NCBI GenBank assembly: GCA_037178675.1
Contig: JAYMGJ010000490.1
Coordinates: forward strand, 1-50,695
Length of the DNA: 50,695 bases
Reading direction: 5' to 3'
Source: Scleroderma bovista
Taxonomy: Eukaryota; Basidiomycota; Agaricomycetes; Boletales; Sclerodermataceae
Of this stretch, positions 33,526-45,086 are shown one piece after another. The notes beneath the pieces are model-generated. The model had not been told where the DNA came from. It saw nothing but the letters and a program-made list of their open reading frames with translations, and did no database searches. The first letter of the stretch is position 1. Each line of letters opens with the position of its first letter. A program made the translations under genes and the position numbers.

Positions 33526-36500
33526 ATGGCCGAGTCCACTATGGCTTCAAGTGCATGCAGAGGCGAGTACACCTGCGCCTGCGACAAATGTAGCTTCAGA
33601 CAGCCTCAGAAAGTCTCCAAAGCAACGTGGTATCGCCATGCCAAAGCTACCTCCGAGCAAGCCAAACCTGGAGCAGGGAACCATTCCGTCAAGACCAAGG
33701 CGGACATCATGCGAGCCATGATCAAAAGGCGGCTAGAAACGGTCGAAGACGCTCGTCATCACATTGGTCGTCGCAAGCGTGCTCGTCTCCGGAACATAGT
33801 AAGTCGTCTTCATCTTACGGAGTTTCAGTCGTTGACTTGATCTCCAATGTAGGAACTGCCATGCACGCCTGGTCTTCCCGACCAACAGCCCGATGCACCT
33901 TCCAACGAGGTATGCTACCCAATTTGATTATTTTCTCTTGGCGATATTGAGATATAGTACCTGTAGGAATTACCGCACGTGCCTGAACTTCTTGAACAAC
34001 TACAGTTGCGGACAGGCAAACTCGACAAATTTGATACAGCGTGCCCATGAATTTTTCATGAAAAACTAAGACCAGATTTGAACTCGGACTGTCAAATTAC
34101 ATCGAAAAACAGTCCCCCCGAATTTTTCTCACGTGTTTTTGGGGCGGCCAAATTTTTGACCCAAAAAAAACAACTATGCACTGTCGAGGACAGCGCCAAT
34201 CATGGCTAGGGAATGACCCACAGGTATCCAGGGCTCAACCCCTACCCCAGGTATAAGGGTACTGATGTAGGTTTACCCATTGGTCCACTTGGAGGGTGTA
34301 TAATAAGACAAATATTATTTACTATAGCATTTACTATACAAATGCGTCACACAACTCTTGTCTGATGATCGCTGCCATTGCCGTCTCCATCATTATCATT
34401 GTGACCGTAGTGGTCATGGTCATGCTGGTGCTGGTCATTGTTGTCGTCGTCATTGTGCAGGTGCTGCAGTTGTGGTCTCAGTCATTGTCATCATCATTGT
34501 GCAGGAGCAGGCACTGTGGTTGTGGGCATGGTTGTGATGCAGTTAGTTGTAGTCACAGTCATTGTCGTTGTCATCGTGGTGCTCATCCTGGTCATCGTCC
34601 TGCAGGTGCAAGTGTGAGTGCAGGTGCTGTGGTCATTGTCATGGCACCAGTGAGTGCAAGTGCTGTGGTTGTGGTCGTGGTGGTGGCACTGGTGCTGGTC
34701 ATCGTTGTCACGCAGGTGCAGGTGCAGGTGCAGGTGGTGCAGTCATGGGCATGATTGTCAATGCGATTGCAGTTGCAACTGTGGTGTGGGTGCTGGTGCT
34801 GGCCACAGCCGCATCAGAGCTCATCCAACAAAGAGTCCCACTGGAATTCCCACAGTCACATGACTCACATCTTGATTCAAAGCTTGAACTTGTTCATTTT
34901 TTTTGCTCACCACCAGTGTGATTCATTGTATTCTGACAGTACAATCATATCATACCAACCAAATACTGTCCATTCCACATTTTTTCGAGATTTTTGTGAT
35001 TTTTTTAGGGGGTTGGCCAAATTTTTGGGGGTCAATATTCCCAAACCTAGTAGCACGAAAATTGGCTCGTGCAGATTGTATCTCTATGTTCTAAATATGC
35101 CTATTATACAGCTTTTAGACTTGTGGGATGTTGTGTGAGGTGTGAATAATTCGATGATTAAAATTGTCGTGTTTGCTCGTCCGCAACTGTACCTGATCCA
35201 CCTTACGAGGTATGTCGTCCAAAAACCACATATTTCCCTCAAACTAATGCCGATATCCAATGTAGGGACCGCCACATATGCCCGATCTTCCTCACCAACA
35301 GTTGGATCCATATAATAATGAGGTATTTGTGCAATTCACTTGCATCCTTTCACTGATACTGATGACCAACATAGGAATGGGCACGCTCGCCTGATCATTG
35401 GTCCCCGATACCTCCGGATGACGAGCCCGATGAGGTATGTGACCTAATTCAATAATATTCTCTTACCGACGCTGACATCTGGCGTAGAGACCACCGCCGC
35501 TGCCTGATCATTGGTCTCCAGCACCTCCAGGAGATCATGCTGACGAGGTATGTTTCCGTGATGCCCTTCCTGCTAGTACTGACGTGCAGTGTAGGAACTA
35601 CCAGGAATGCCTGAGCATCGGTCCCAAGCACATCCAGAAGAACGCCCTGCTGAGGTAGGTTGTCCGTATCAAATATTTATTGGCTTATACTGATAGCTAA
35701 CACAGGAACCACCACGAACGCCTGATCGTCAGTCTCCGATGCCTCCAGAAGATCACCCAGATGAGGTATGTTGCCCATGTCAGTCGCTTTCTGTTAGTAT
35801 TGACGTGCAACGAAGGAACCACCACGCACGCCTGATCACTGGTCTCCAGCGCCTCAAGAAGAGCGTCCATCCGAGGTATGTCGCCCATGTCAGTTGTTTT
35901 TTGTTAGTATTGACGTGCAATGAAGGAACCATCGCGCACGCCTTCCCCAATGCCTCCAGGGGAACACATCAACATAGAGTATCAACACAGGCAACATCCT
36001 GTTGTTGACATCATAGCTCTGGCAAGAACTGCTGTCCTTCCATCAATGCGCCATACCATGGACTTTATATTGGCTCTCAAGAATGCCTCGCTGGATGATC
36101 CAATTGCCAAGCTCAGTCGAGATACTCTCCAGAGATTACGGACTCCTCCTGATCATGACATTTCCATCGAGGACCGGGGCACCCGCTTCTCTATATCAAC
36201 ATACCTAGCTCTCGAGAATAGCTCTCAGGCTGCTTACAATCGTGTCTGCAAAGCAGCAAGGAAGGAGTTTTCTGACTCCCGTGGTGTAGACACCCTCCTA
36301 AGCTTTCATAATGTCGAAAAAATCATCGCTTCATACACCGGTGTCGTCTCCGTTGAACATGATATGTGTCGAAAAAGTTGCATTGCGTATACTGGTCCAT
36401 TTTCCCATCTTGAAGCATGTCCAACTTGTGGTACATCTCGCTGGCAGGAGGAGAGACTTCAGGGAACCCATGGGCGATCCAAGATTCCTGCCCAAACCTT

Positions 36501-38702
36501 TACAACCATTCCTATTGGCCCGCAGCTTCAAGCTCTGTACCGGAACAACAACAGCGCAGGTGATATGGACTACTTGCAACGACGGACGGAGGAGGTCCTC
36601 CAGCAGATACGAGAAACAGGAAGTATCCCTGTCATTGATGATATAGCAATGGGCTGGGACTATCTTGGCGCCGTTCTGGATGGTGATATTAAGCCCCATG
36701 ACATTGTTCTCATGGTTTCTCTCGATGGAGCGCAGCTATACGATAGCAAAGAGTTGGACTGTTGGATCTACATCTGGATCATCGTCAATTTACCCCCAGA
36801 CAAACGCTATCGCAAGCTTCATGTTCGCCCAGGGGGATTTATCCCTGGCCCCAACAAACCCAAGAATGTCGACTCTTTTCTCTTCCCAGGCGTCCATCAC
36901 CTCGTGGCCCTCCAAGCCGAGGGTCTCCCCATCTGGAATGCTCGGACGGACTCACGGTACCTCTCCGATCTCTACCTGATTTTCACTACTGCAGATGGAC
37001 CGGGCCTTGTGTATTGGAATGGGATGGTGGGTCACAGCGGGAAGAACGGTTGTCGCATGTATTGTGGAATCCCCAGCAGACGAAAAACGAGAGGGAAACA
37101 CTACTATCCAGTCCTACTCAAGCCTCGCGACCGCTGTACCCAAGGTAGTGATCACCCAGACATTGATGTCTTTAAGCTCCCGCCTGGTGGATGTGCCGAA
37201 TATGCCGACCATCTCCAGACCATCGTTTCTGTGCCCAACCAGACGCAGTGGGACAAGCAGAAGACAAAAACTGGCCTAACCAAGCCCCCTCTCATTCTCG
37301 CACTCCCACCAACCCGATCGCTTGGTGTCCCTTTGTGCATGACAACCAATATCATGCACCTTGCTGGAAATATTAGCGACCTCTTGATCTCTCTCTGGCG
37401 TGCTACCATTGATCATGCTGCAGACGACCCAGCAGACTGGCCATGGGCAGTGCTGTCGGACGAGGACGTCTGGCTCGCCCATGGCAAAGCTGTTGAGCGT
37501 GCAGGTAATCATCTTCCCAGCTCTTACGATCGCAAACCTCGCAACATCGCTGAGAAGATCAATACCCAGTACAAGACCTGGGAGTTCCAGCTGTACATAT
37601 TCGGCCTTGCTCCCATCCTACTCTACAACGTTCTGCCGATGGAATACTGGGCTAACTACTGCAAATTAGTGTGCGGATTTCAGATAATGTGCCAAAGTGC
37701 ATTGTCGAAGGAGGAGCTTCTTGATGCCCACGCATTGCTGTGCAGCTGGGAACATGAGTTTGAGCCAATTTATTACAGGCTACAGGAATCGCGTATCCAT
37801 TTTGTGCGGCCGTGCGTGCACCAAGTCGTCCATCTCGTCTCAGAGACCATATTTAAAGGCCCTCCCATCTGCTATGCCCAGTGGACAATGGAGCGCATGA
37901 TCGGTAACCTTGGTGAGCAAATACGACAACCTTCCAAACCTTTCGCAAACTTGTCTCGTGAGGGCGTTCGGCGATGTCAAGTCAACTCCCTCCTCAGCAT
38001 TATGCCCGAACTCGACGACTCAAACCCTGGACTTCCATATGGCTCTGTCGATCTTGGCGACGGATATGTTTTACTTCGGAAACGTGCCAAGCATCCAATC
38101 ATTCCTCGAGGTGACGAAGCTACAGCCATTCTGGAATTTCTTGACCCTGGGTATGCCTTACCACGCATCACAAAATGGGCCCGGTTGCGTCTACCAAATG
38201 GTCAAATTGCTTGCTCGGCCTGGAGAGAGAAGCTTCGCCTTCCAGAACAGATTCGTATTTCACGCAATGTCAAGGTACGTCTGTCTTCCTACTGAATTGT
38301 ATCGTCACACTGACAAGTACCTTGTAGTTTTTCTCTCACGGTACTACACAGTGCGGAGAGGTTCAGTATTTTACTCGGCTCGCTGTTGGCCATGACGAAC
38401 ACGCTGAGTTTGTCGATGTTGCTGTTGTCCGCATGTATTCTACACCTGATGCTGAGTTACTCCGGCTCTCACATCATGTGGTATTGGCTTCGCAACTTAC
38501 AGACACAATCTCAGTAATCTGCATCCAGCAGATTATTGGCGTCATTGCAATGATCCCTCGGCAAATGGTACTGCCGTCTGGCATGGAACAAGAAGTGTAT
38601 TGTTTGATGGAACGGCCAGGGTATGACATATCAGACTGGGGTGTACCATACAGTGTGTATTGTGAAGGGGACGATGATGATGGGGATGATGATGTTGAGT
38701 AG
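33526..38702 (+). CDS. CACTA/tnp2-like transposase, interrupted by a 1187-bp element
   Basis: Eleven exons, all phase 0: 33526-33798; eight mini-exons between 33853 and 35875; 35926-38274; 38328-38702. Without the insert they encode 1154 aa. The N-terminus has a zinc-finger-like CACDKC...VSKATWYRH. The main exon carries tnp2/Transposase_21-type landmarks: AYTGPFSHLEACPTCGTSRW, SLDGAQLYDSKELDCW with the first catalytic Asp, ADGPGL, and GHSGKNGCRMYC. The last exon is the conserved tail (VRMYSTPDAELL...) with an acidic end. It would bind and cut CACTA-type ends in the nucleus. The second mini-exon (33967-35209) contains the 1187-bp element at a TA. Skipping that exon would keep frame. Element ends could not be found. 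It is convergent with 38804-39663. It may instead belong to the related fungal Plavaka group. Confidence 0.88.
33853..35925 (+). repeat. Tandem array of mini-exon plus intron modules
   Basis: Eight exons of 54-60 nt alternate with introns of 47-57 nt, and the large exon at 35926 begins with a ninth partial copy. Each exon encodes a Pro-rich peptide such as EPPRTPDRQSPMPPEDHPDE and ends GAG before GTATGT/GTAGGT. Exons: 33853-33909, 33967-35209 (holding the insert), 35266-35322, 35375-35434, 35488-35547, 35595-35654, 35706-35765, 35816-35875. The introns at 35766-35815 and 35876-35925 are almost identical, so the last duplication is recent. Confidence 0.88.
34003..35189 (+). mobile_element. 1187-bp TA-flanked TIR element, copy 2, inside the transposase gene
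   Basis: Reverse-complement twin of 27985-29171. TA lies at 34001-34002 and 35190-35191. Removing the insert and one TA restores an 18-codon exon (GAATTACCG ... TACCTGATCC) that fits the mini-exon series, confirming exact ends. Confidence 0.93.
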
Positions 38703-38803
38703 ACACGTGTACAGTTTTATTACATTGTCCAATCGAAAGCATTATATTACCTGAAAGCAGGGGACAGGAGCACAGCGATCACCAAGAAAAAAGAACGAAA
38801 AAG

Positions 38804-39663
38804 TTACTCCAGCTTACGACGCTTATTCTCCCGTTCAAGCTGCTCCTTCTCACATTTAGCCACAATTTCCTTCCTGCTTACAATTTCGTGGTCGAGGATG
38901 GAAGGGTTGAATGAGCGGATGTAGTACTTCCACTCCTTGGAGGGCGCATAGTCCCTGGGCGATGGATTAGGGGTGCGCCTAGTAAGAACACGGCAAGGGA
39001 ATCCGCGAACAGTGTACGACGCCCTGGCAGAGATGAAAGCGTACTCAAGGTTTTAAATATGTGAACTTACCGCATGTCAAAACGATTTGTAGCATCTTCA
39101 ATGCTATCTTCGAGTTTGACATTGCCGTCAACACCTTGGTCTTCAGTCTTGATACGCCCAGAGTCAGCATCCTCAATCTTGGGAACAAGGCTATAGTATG
39201 ACATGATATAAAATGTTTTGAATGGTCAGATAAATGGACTTACGGTGTGTCATTGCGATCACTTTCAAGATGCTCTTCAGATTTGGCACTGCAGGAGTCT
39301 GGGTCCTCGGCTTTGATGGATTCTTCAAACTCTTGTAAAAGGTTGTCTTGAAATTCAAGCGTGATATTTTCGAGGGGGATGAGTTCTGCGTCGGGCCCTC
39401 TGACCAGAGGACGACAGCCATGGTATGTGTGAAACTCGGGGTGTTTGATGCATACCACAATCCTCTAGTAATATTTGGATGAGACCACTACAGAGGAATC
39501 AAACGAAACTTACCTTTTTTCCTGGAGAGGTTATGTCAAGAGAGAAAGTGTACGCGTCCCAATCGGACAAGACACCTTCAAGGTCAATGAGGACAGTGTC
39601 CTCCACCATGGAAATGGTTGGTGTGGGAGCAAAAACCAAGTGCAGTCCGGGCGGCGATGACAT
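38804..39663 (-). CDS. Four-exon partner gene of the CACTA-like element, 5' end uncertain
   Basis: Minus-strand exons 39663-39514, 39464-39244, 39190-39071 and 39023-38804 (introns 47-53 nt) give 236 aa ending in a basic helix (CEKEQLERENKRRKLE). The frame also continues upstream through a 35-nt intron (39736-39702, GTAAAT...TTAG) into exon sequence reading EEEEAKVWLRLNQPAKL. The true start may be an ATG near 39797, but that needs a one-base change in a C8/G8 run at 39764-39771. No known domain. The central part is acidic (EDADSGRIKTEDQGVDG), the C-terminal part basic with several Trp and Tyr. Its stop lies 101 bp from the transposase stop. Position suggests a second protein of the CACTA-like element, by analogy with two-gene CACTA transposons; this is inference. 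Confidence 0.68.
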
Positions 39664-39799
39664 TACGACAGGACAATAGAGTTTAGCTGGTTGGTTGAGC
39701 CTAACAGTGAGGTAATCCAGGGGATGGGAAATTTACCTAAGCCAAACCTTCGCTTCCTCCTCCTCGCCCCCCCCGCCATCGTCGTCATGTTCTCCATGG

Positions 39800-40335
39800 G
39801 CAATGGCGAAGCTATGAATTTTGGTCCTGTTTCTCCTCAAGGGACTGACTCACATATACCTTCATCCCCTGATTCAATTGAAAACTCGCTTTTACTATTG
39901 TCTCTGCAGCACAGGGCAACGGGGTACATGGGCCCACAACATGTCCCTTATGCATCATATCCATCTTAGGTTAGGGGGGAGCAAAAATCGCAAAGCGATT
40001 TTTGCGATATGTCCAGCTTGCGGAGCTAGAGAGACGAGTGCGAGAGGGAAGGTGGTTCCTGTGCGGGGACAGAAGACCGGGGTGCCTTTCGACTTATTGT
40101 CTCATCAGCCCTTCTCGTTATCTCTTTTATCTGTAGACAATTGCTGAGTCGGAATCTCAAACAGCGGGGTTGGTACGGCAAAGTTACCACATGATTCCCT
40201 AATCAACCAATCGGTACTAAGCTGGCAAGCGTCTCCGATGCCGAGAACCACGTTGTGGGGGGCAGAGCGGCACTACACACAGCCTTCGCGATAGGAAGAC
40301 GGTTACTCACTTAACCGATTGGACTAGCTCTCCCC
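39800..40335. other. Junction region with perfect hairpin
   Basis: No gene. Holds an 11-bp stem, 3-nt loop hairpin (39981-40005, GCAAAAATCGC / GCGATTTTTGC). The 5' end of the family B gypsy coding sense begins after about 40335. I could not define the end of the CACTA-like element here. Confidence 0.55.
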
Positions 40336-43300
40336 TTTGTCAAGCACGTCCAAGGAACTCCTCCTGCTGCCACCTATATGTGTCTCACTTCTAGCCCCCT
40401 TATTACTATCAATCTTCACTGCAATGACCTACCAATGAAAGCTGTCATTGATTCAGGCTCTACTCTTAATGTTGTCAAAGCCAGTATCGCCAAGACTGTC
40501 ATCAAGATGCCTATTGATACCTCCCATTCTATGGTCATGAGAGATGCCAACGGTGGTACCTCTAAGCTCATTGGTCTTATTCAGAATGTCCCTCTTTTCT
40601 GTGGAGCTGCTCAGACTTGGACCAATCTCTTTGTCTCCCCTGATAACGACTCTGGCTTCGATCTCCTCCTTGGTCGTCCCTGGGCCCATGGAAACTCTGT
40701 TAGTATTGTTGAAAGAGACTCTGGAACCTATATCATCTTTGGAGCTGATACCAACCATCCATTGGAGATGTGTGCTGTCAATGTGCACACTGCTAGTCAC
40801 ACTGGAACTGAATTAATGGCTACTCTTGAGCCAGACAGTGAGATGGAAGAAGATTCTACTGCTCTGCATTTATTCCCACTTGATCCTGTGATTCTGGATG
40901 TCCCCACAGATGATTCCCCAGACTTCCCTGAAGTTCCCAATGTCAATCCCCCCTCATCTGAGAATGTTTTCCCTATACTGTTTTCGCCTCCTGGTTCTCC
41001 TTTGATGCCACCTGGTCCAGTGCGCTATGTTTCTCCAGCTCATATATCCCCTCCACTATCTCAGTCCTCATCTCCCATGTCTGCTCTGGTCCACGAATAT
41101 AATCCTCCATCTCCTGACCCCAATCTCTCTGCAGATGAAGCTCTTTGAAGGATTATTGAACAGATTGAGACTCCTGGAAATACTGCTGCTGCTGAAGAAC
41201 ACCCTGTTATCACTCACATTTGTGCTAGGATTCATGAGCAAGAGGGTCACTCCTTCCTTGACAGAATGTTATTGACTACTAGTTGTTTGGTACCTCTCTC
41301 AGGCCTCAACCTTGAGACCCCTGCTCAAGAAGGTGTTGATGAATTTAGAACTCCTTACCAGGATTATCTCATCCTGCATAGTCATATGGTCATCATCAAT
41401 GAAGAGTCTATAGCCAACTCTACTGGCAGAGTCACACAATTTGGGACTGCCTATACTCGATTCTATCCCCATCCCCCCTTCTTGACTATGAATCTGAATT
41501 TCCCTCCTGCCACTAGTAATGCTCCTGATCCCCCTCCATCACCTCCTGCTGAACTGCCTACTTGCAATGGATCATCTCCCCCATTGGTCCCAGATCCACT
41601 GTCATTGCATCCTACTCCTCCTGGATCTCCTCCTCCTATTCCTACCAGTGCACCTGTCAATGAACTTCCTACTCTTGATCAAGCTCTCCATGTTGTTGCC
41701 AGGCATATTGAAGCTGTTGGTGATAATGCTATTGAGCCACTCCATCCTGCTATTGCCTATCTCTGTGCTCAGATTCGTGAGGAAGAGAGATGCTCCATGC
41801 TCAACCTTCTAATCTACTTACATGCTCATATGGACAACCCTGGTGCTGAAGAACCTGCTGCTCAAGCTCCTGAACCCCCTGTCTCATCCAGTGACGATGA
41901 TCCTCCCCCTTCATATTCTGCTGACTCTGTACCTGCTCCTGCTGCCGATCCTACTCCCCCTATCCTTGTGTTCACTCTGGAAGAGGAAGAACAGACTACT
42001 CTGCTGTCAACTCATGACTACCCTATCTCTGGTCTGCAACTCCTTATCACTGCTGTTGACCAGGTCACTGAGGACACTCATTCTACTTCATCCCCTGCTG
42101 TCACCTCTAATGACAATCCTTCATCATCTTCCAAAGATGATTCACTCCTCTTATGCCCTGCAGAAGTCAACTATCTTGTCAATTTATTTCGCTGATCCAA
42201 TATGCTTGCTGTTGGTCTCACGTATGCCTCTGCTTACTATGCCAAATATTTTTGATTCTTTTTGTACTACCAATGGTCTTTGTACTCACTATGACCAGAA
42301 TGTCATAAAACTACCAAACCCTTCCCAAGTATCCCGGTCCTATTTTGATTTGTTTTATGCTGATCTCCTACCTACTCCTGCTGTTCCAAGTTGTTCTTCA
42401 TCCCATCCCACTCCCACTCCAGTTGACTTATGTTTATCCCAGCCTTACTTCACTTTCAGTGATTTTTGCAATTTACTGTACTTTAAGTGCTGTATTTGTA
42501 CTGACTCTGAAGATCTTGACGATGAAATAGGCCAATGGTGCCTTGGCACTTATAAATGTGTGGATCGGAAAGTGAAGCCGGTTCCCGGTCACTATCCAGA
42601 AGATGTCCACGTTCATCATCAATTCCCTGAAAATCCCCTCAACTCACTCACTCCACTCACTCCCCTGCCACCCGACTTCATTCCCACGAAGAAGCTTACC
42701 AATGAGCGCCTGGCTTCTATGAAACTTAACTCTGATGGCTTCCTCTGGCCAGAAGAAGAAAAACTTTTTGCACATGTCATGAAGCTTAATGAAGTGGCGC
42801 TAGCCTTTGACAAATCAGAATGTGGCAATTTTCACTCAGACTACTTCTCTCCTTACATCATCCTGGTCCTGCCCCATGAGCCATGGGAGTACTGCAACAT
42901 CTATCCCTCCTAGCATTTGTGAACGTGTTATCCAGCTGCTTAGAGACAAGATCACAGCCAGACTCTATGAACCCGCACAGTCATCATACCGTTCCAAGTG
43001 GTTCTGTGTTATGAAGAAGAATGGAAAGATCCAGATCGTCCATGATCTGCAGCCTCTCAATAAGGTTACAATCAGAGACGCTGGAGTTCCACCTATTTTG
43101 GATGACTTTGTCGAACCATTCGCTGGTTGGCAATGTTACACCATCTTTGATCTCTTTTCTGGATTTGATGCCCGCCAACTGCATCCCAATAGCCGAGATC
43201 TCACATCATTCATGACTCCCCTCGGTCTCTTATGACATATTGCCATGCCACAAGGTTACACCAACTCTCCTTCCGAATTCCAAAACTGTACTAGTTTCAT

Positions 43301-45051
43301 CTTACAAGATGAGATCCCACATGTAGCCAATGTATTCATTGACAATCTTCCTATCAAAGGCCCTGAAACATGCTATAACAATGGCAATGGCAATGCTGAA
43401 ACCCTGCCAGCCAACCCAGGGATTCGTCACTTCATTTGGGAACATGCTGTAGATGTGCACTGGATTATGCATCACTTTGCACATGCAGGCAGAACATTCT
43501 CTGGTCCGAAGACCCAACTCTGCCATCCTTGTGTTTTGATTCTTGGCCAAGAATGCCATCCTGATGGTCGCTCCCCTGACCATGGCAAAGTCAAAAAGAT
43601 CTTAGATTGGCCTCCCCTTGCAATGCCGAAGGATGTGCGCTCGTTTCTAGGTCTCTGTGGAACTGTGCGCATCTGGATTGCCAACTACTCCCTCCTCACT
43701 CATCCTCTCATCGACCTCTATCGTAAAGACACTCCTTTCGTCTGGGACGTTCCCCAGCAAGATGCTTTTGATGCCTTGAAGATCACTGTCTCTTCTGCTC
43801 CCTCCCTTCAGCCCATAAATTATTCCACAGATCTCCCTGTCATTCTCTCAGTCGACACCAGCTATATCACCATGGGATTCATCCTGTCTCAGTATGATGA
43901 GTCTGGTCACAAACATCCTGCTCATTATGGCTCACTTCCTATCAATGAACTCAAATCTCACTATAGTCAGCCCAAACTCAAGTTGTATGGTCTATTCCAC
44001 GCACTACGTCACTATCGTCTCTTTCTTTATGGCATCAAGAACCTCCACATTGAAGTCGATGCAAAGTACATCAAGGGTATGCTTAATGATCCTGACCTCC
44101 AACCTAATGCTACTATCAACCACTGGATCGAAGGTATACTTTTATTCAACTTTAAACTAATTCATGTTCCAGCTGCTCGTCACCAAGGACCTGATGTGCT
44201 CTCTAGGCATCAGCCCACTGAAGAGGAGATAGAAGATGGTGAAAGAGATGCCGAAGATGCTGATGAATGGCTAGAAGATCTCTTGTTCTGTACTGCTGCC
44301 CACCCTCTTTCTTACGACCCTGTTACACTCCCTTCATTCCTCTCTCAAGATATGACTCAAGATATTATTCTATGACAAATTCTCCACTTCCTCCAAACAA
44401 CCCAACTCCCATCATTCCCCTCCAACACTGCTCATAAACGTTTCATCAGACGCTCCCTTCAGTTCTTTATTCATTCTGGCCAACTGTTCAAACGTCGAGG
44501 CTCTCATACTCCAACTAAAGTCATCTTTGATCATGACCTCCATGCGCAAATTCTCAATCAAGCCCATGAAGACCTTGGGCACCGTGGAGTATTTGGAGCA
44601 TTCCAAGCTGTCAAGGATCGCTTCTATTGGCCACAGATGTACTCAGACGTTGCCCACCACATTCGTTCTTGCCATGAATGCCAGATCCACAGCACTTGCA
44701 AAGTCGAAATTTCCCTCACTGTCTCTCCATCCCCCCAAATCTTCATGAAGATCTATGTTGATGTCATGCTCATGCCAAAAGCTCGTGGTTATCGCTATCT
44801 TGTTGCTGCTCGTGATGATCTCTCCCTTGCTGCTGAAGGTCGTGCTCTCAAGCATGCCAGTTCAGACAACCTAGCCAAGTTTTTCTGGGAAGAAATTATT
44901 TGCCGTTACAGAGTTATTGCCCAGATTGTCACTGATAATGGCAGTGAGGTCAAGGGTGCCTTTGAGAAGCTCATGCAGCGATACTCTATTCCCCAAATCT
45001 GCATCTCCCCCTATAATTCCAAAGCCAATGGAGTTGTAGAGCGTGGACACT
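40336..45051 (+). pseudogene. Family B Ty3/gypsy polyprotein, 5' part (protease, RT, RNase H, integrase N-terminal half)
   Basis: Coding sense runs from protease (VIDSGSTLNVV, near 40440) through a Pro/Ser-rich linker to the pol start (IPTKKLTNERLASMKLNSDG), RT (WFCVMKKNGKIQIVHDL, MPQGYTNSPSEF), RNase H (VILSVDTSYITMG) and integrase (GHRGVFGAFQAVKDRFYWP zinc region, YVDVMLM, IVTDNGSEVKGAF, NSKANGVVERGH). In-frame TGA codons lie at 41146, 42193, 43233 and 44373. Net +1 shifts occur in a T run at about 42250 and near 42895. The RT catalytic box reads FIDN instead of FxDD. The gag region and 5' LTR are missing. The reading frame resumes at 49283 after the LTR A insertion. Confidence 0.9.
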
Positions 45052-45086
45052 TGTCAAGTCCGGGTCTACTCTGGTAGGAGGTCCGG

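Noticed and set aside
39981..40040. Helitron 3' end (hairpin followed by CTAG)
   Set aside because: The CTAG is about 30 nt from the hairpin instead of 10-12, and no Rep-helicase gene or matching 5' TC end was found.
33243..40335. CACTA terminal inverted repeats around the transposase and partner gene
   Set aside because: I compared the flanks by eye and found no matching CACT-type ends; element limits are left open.
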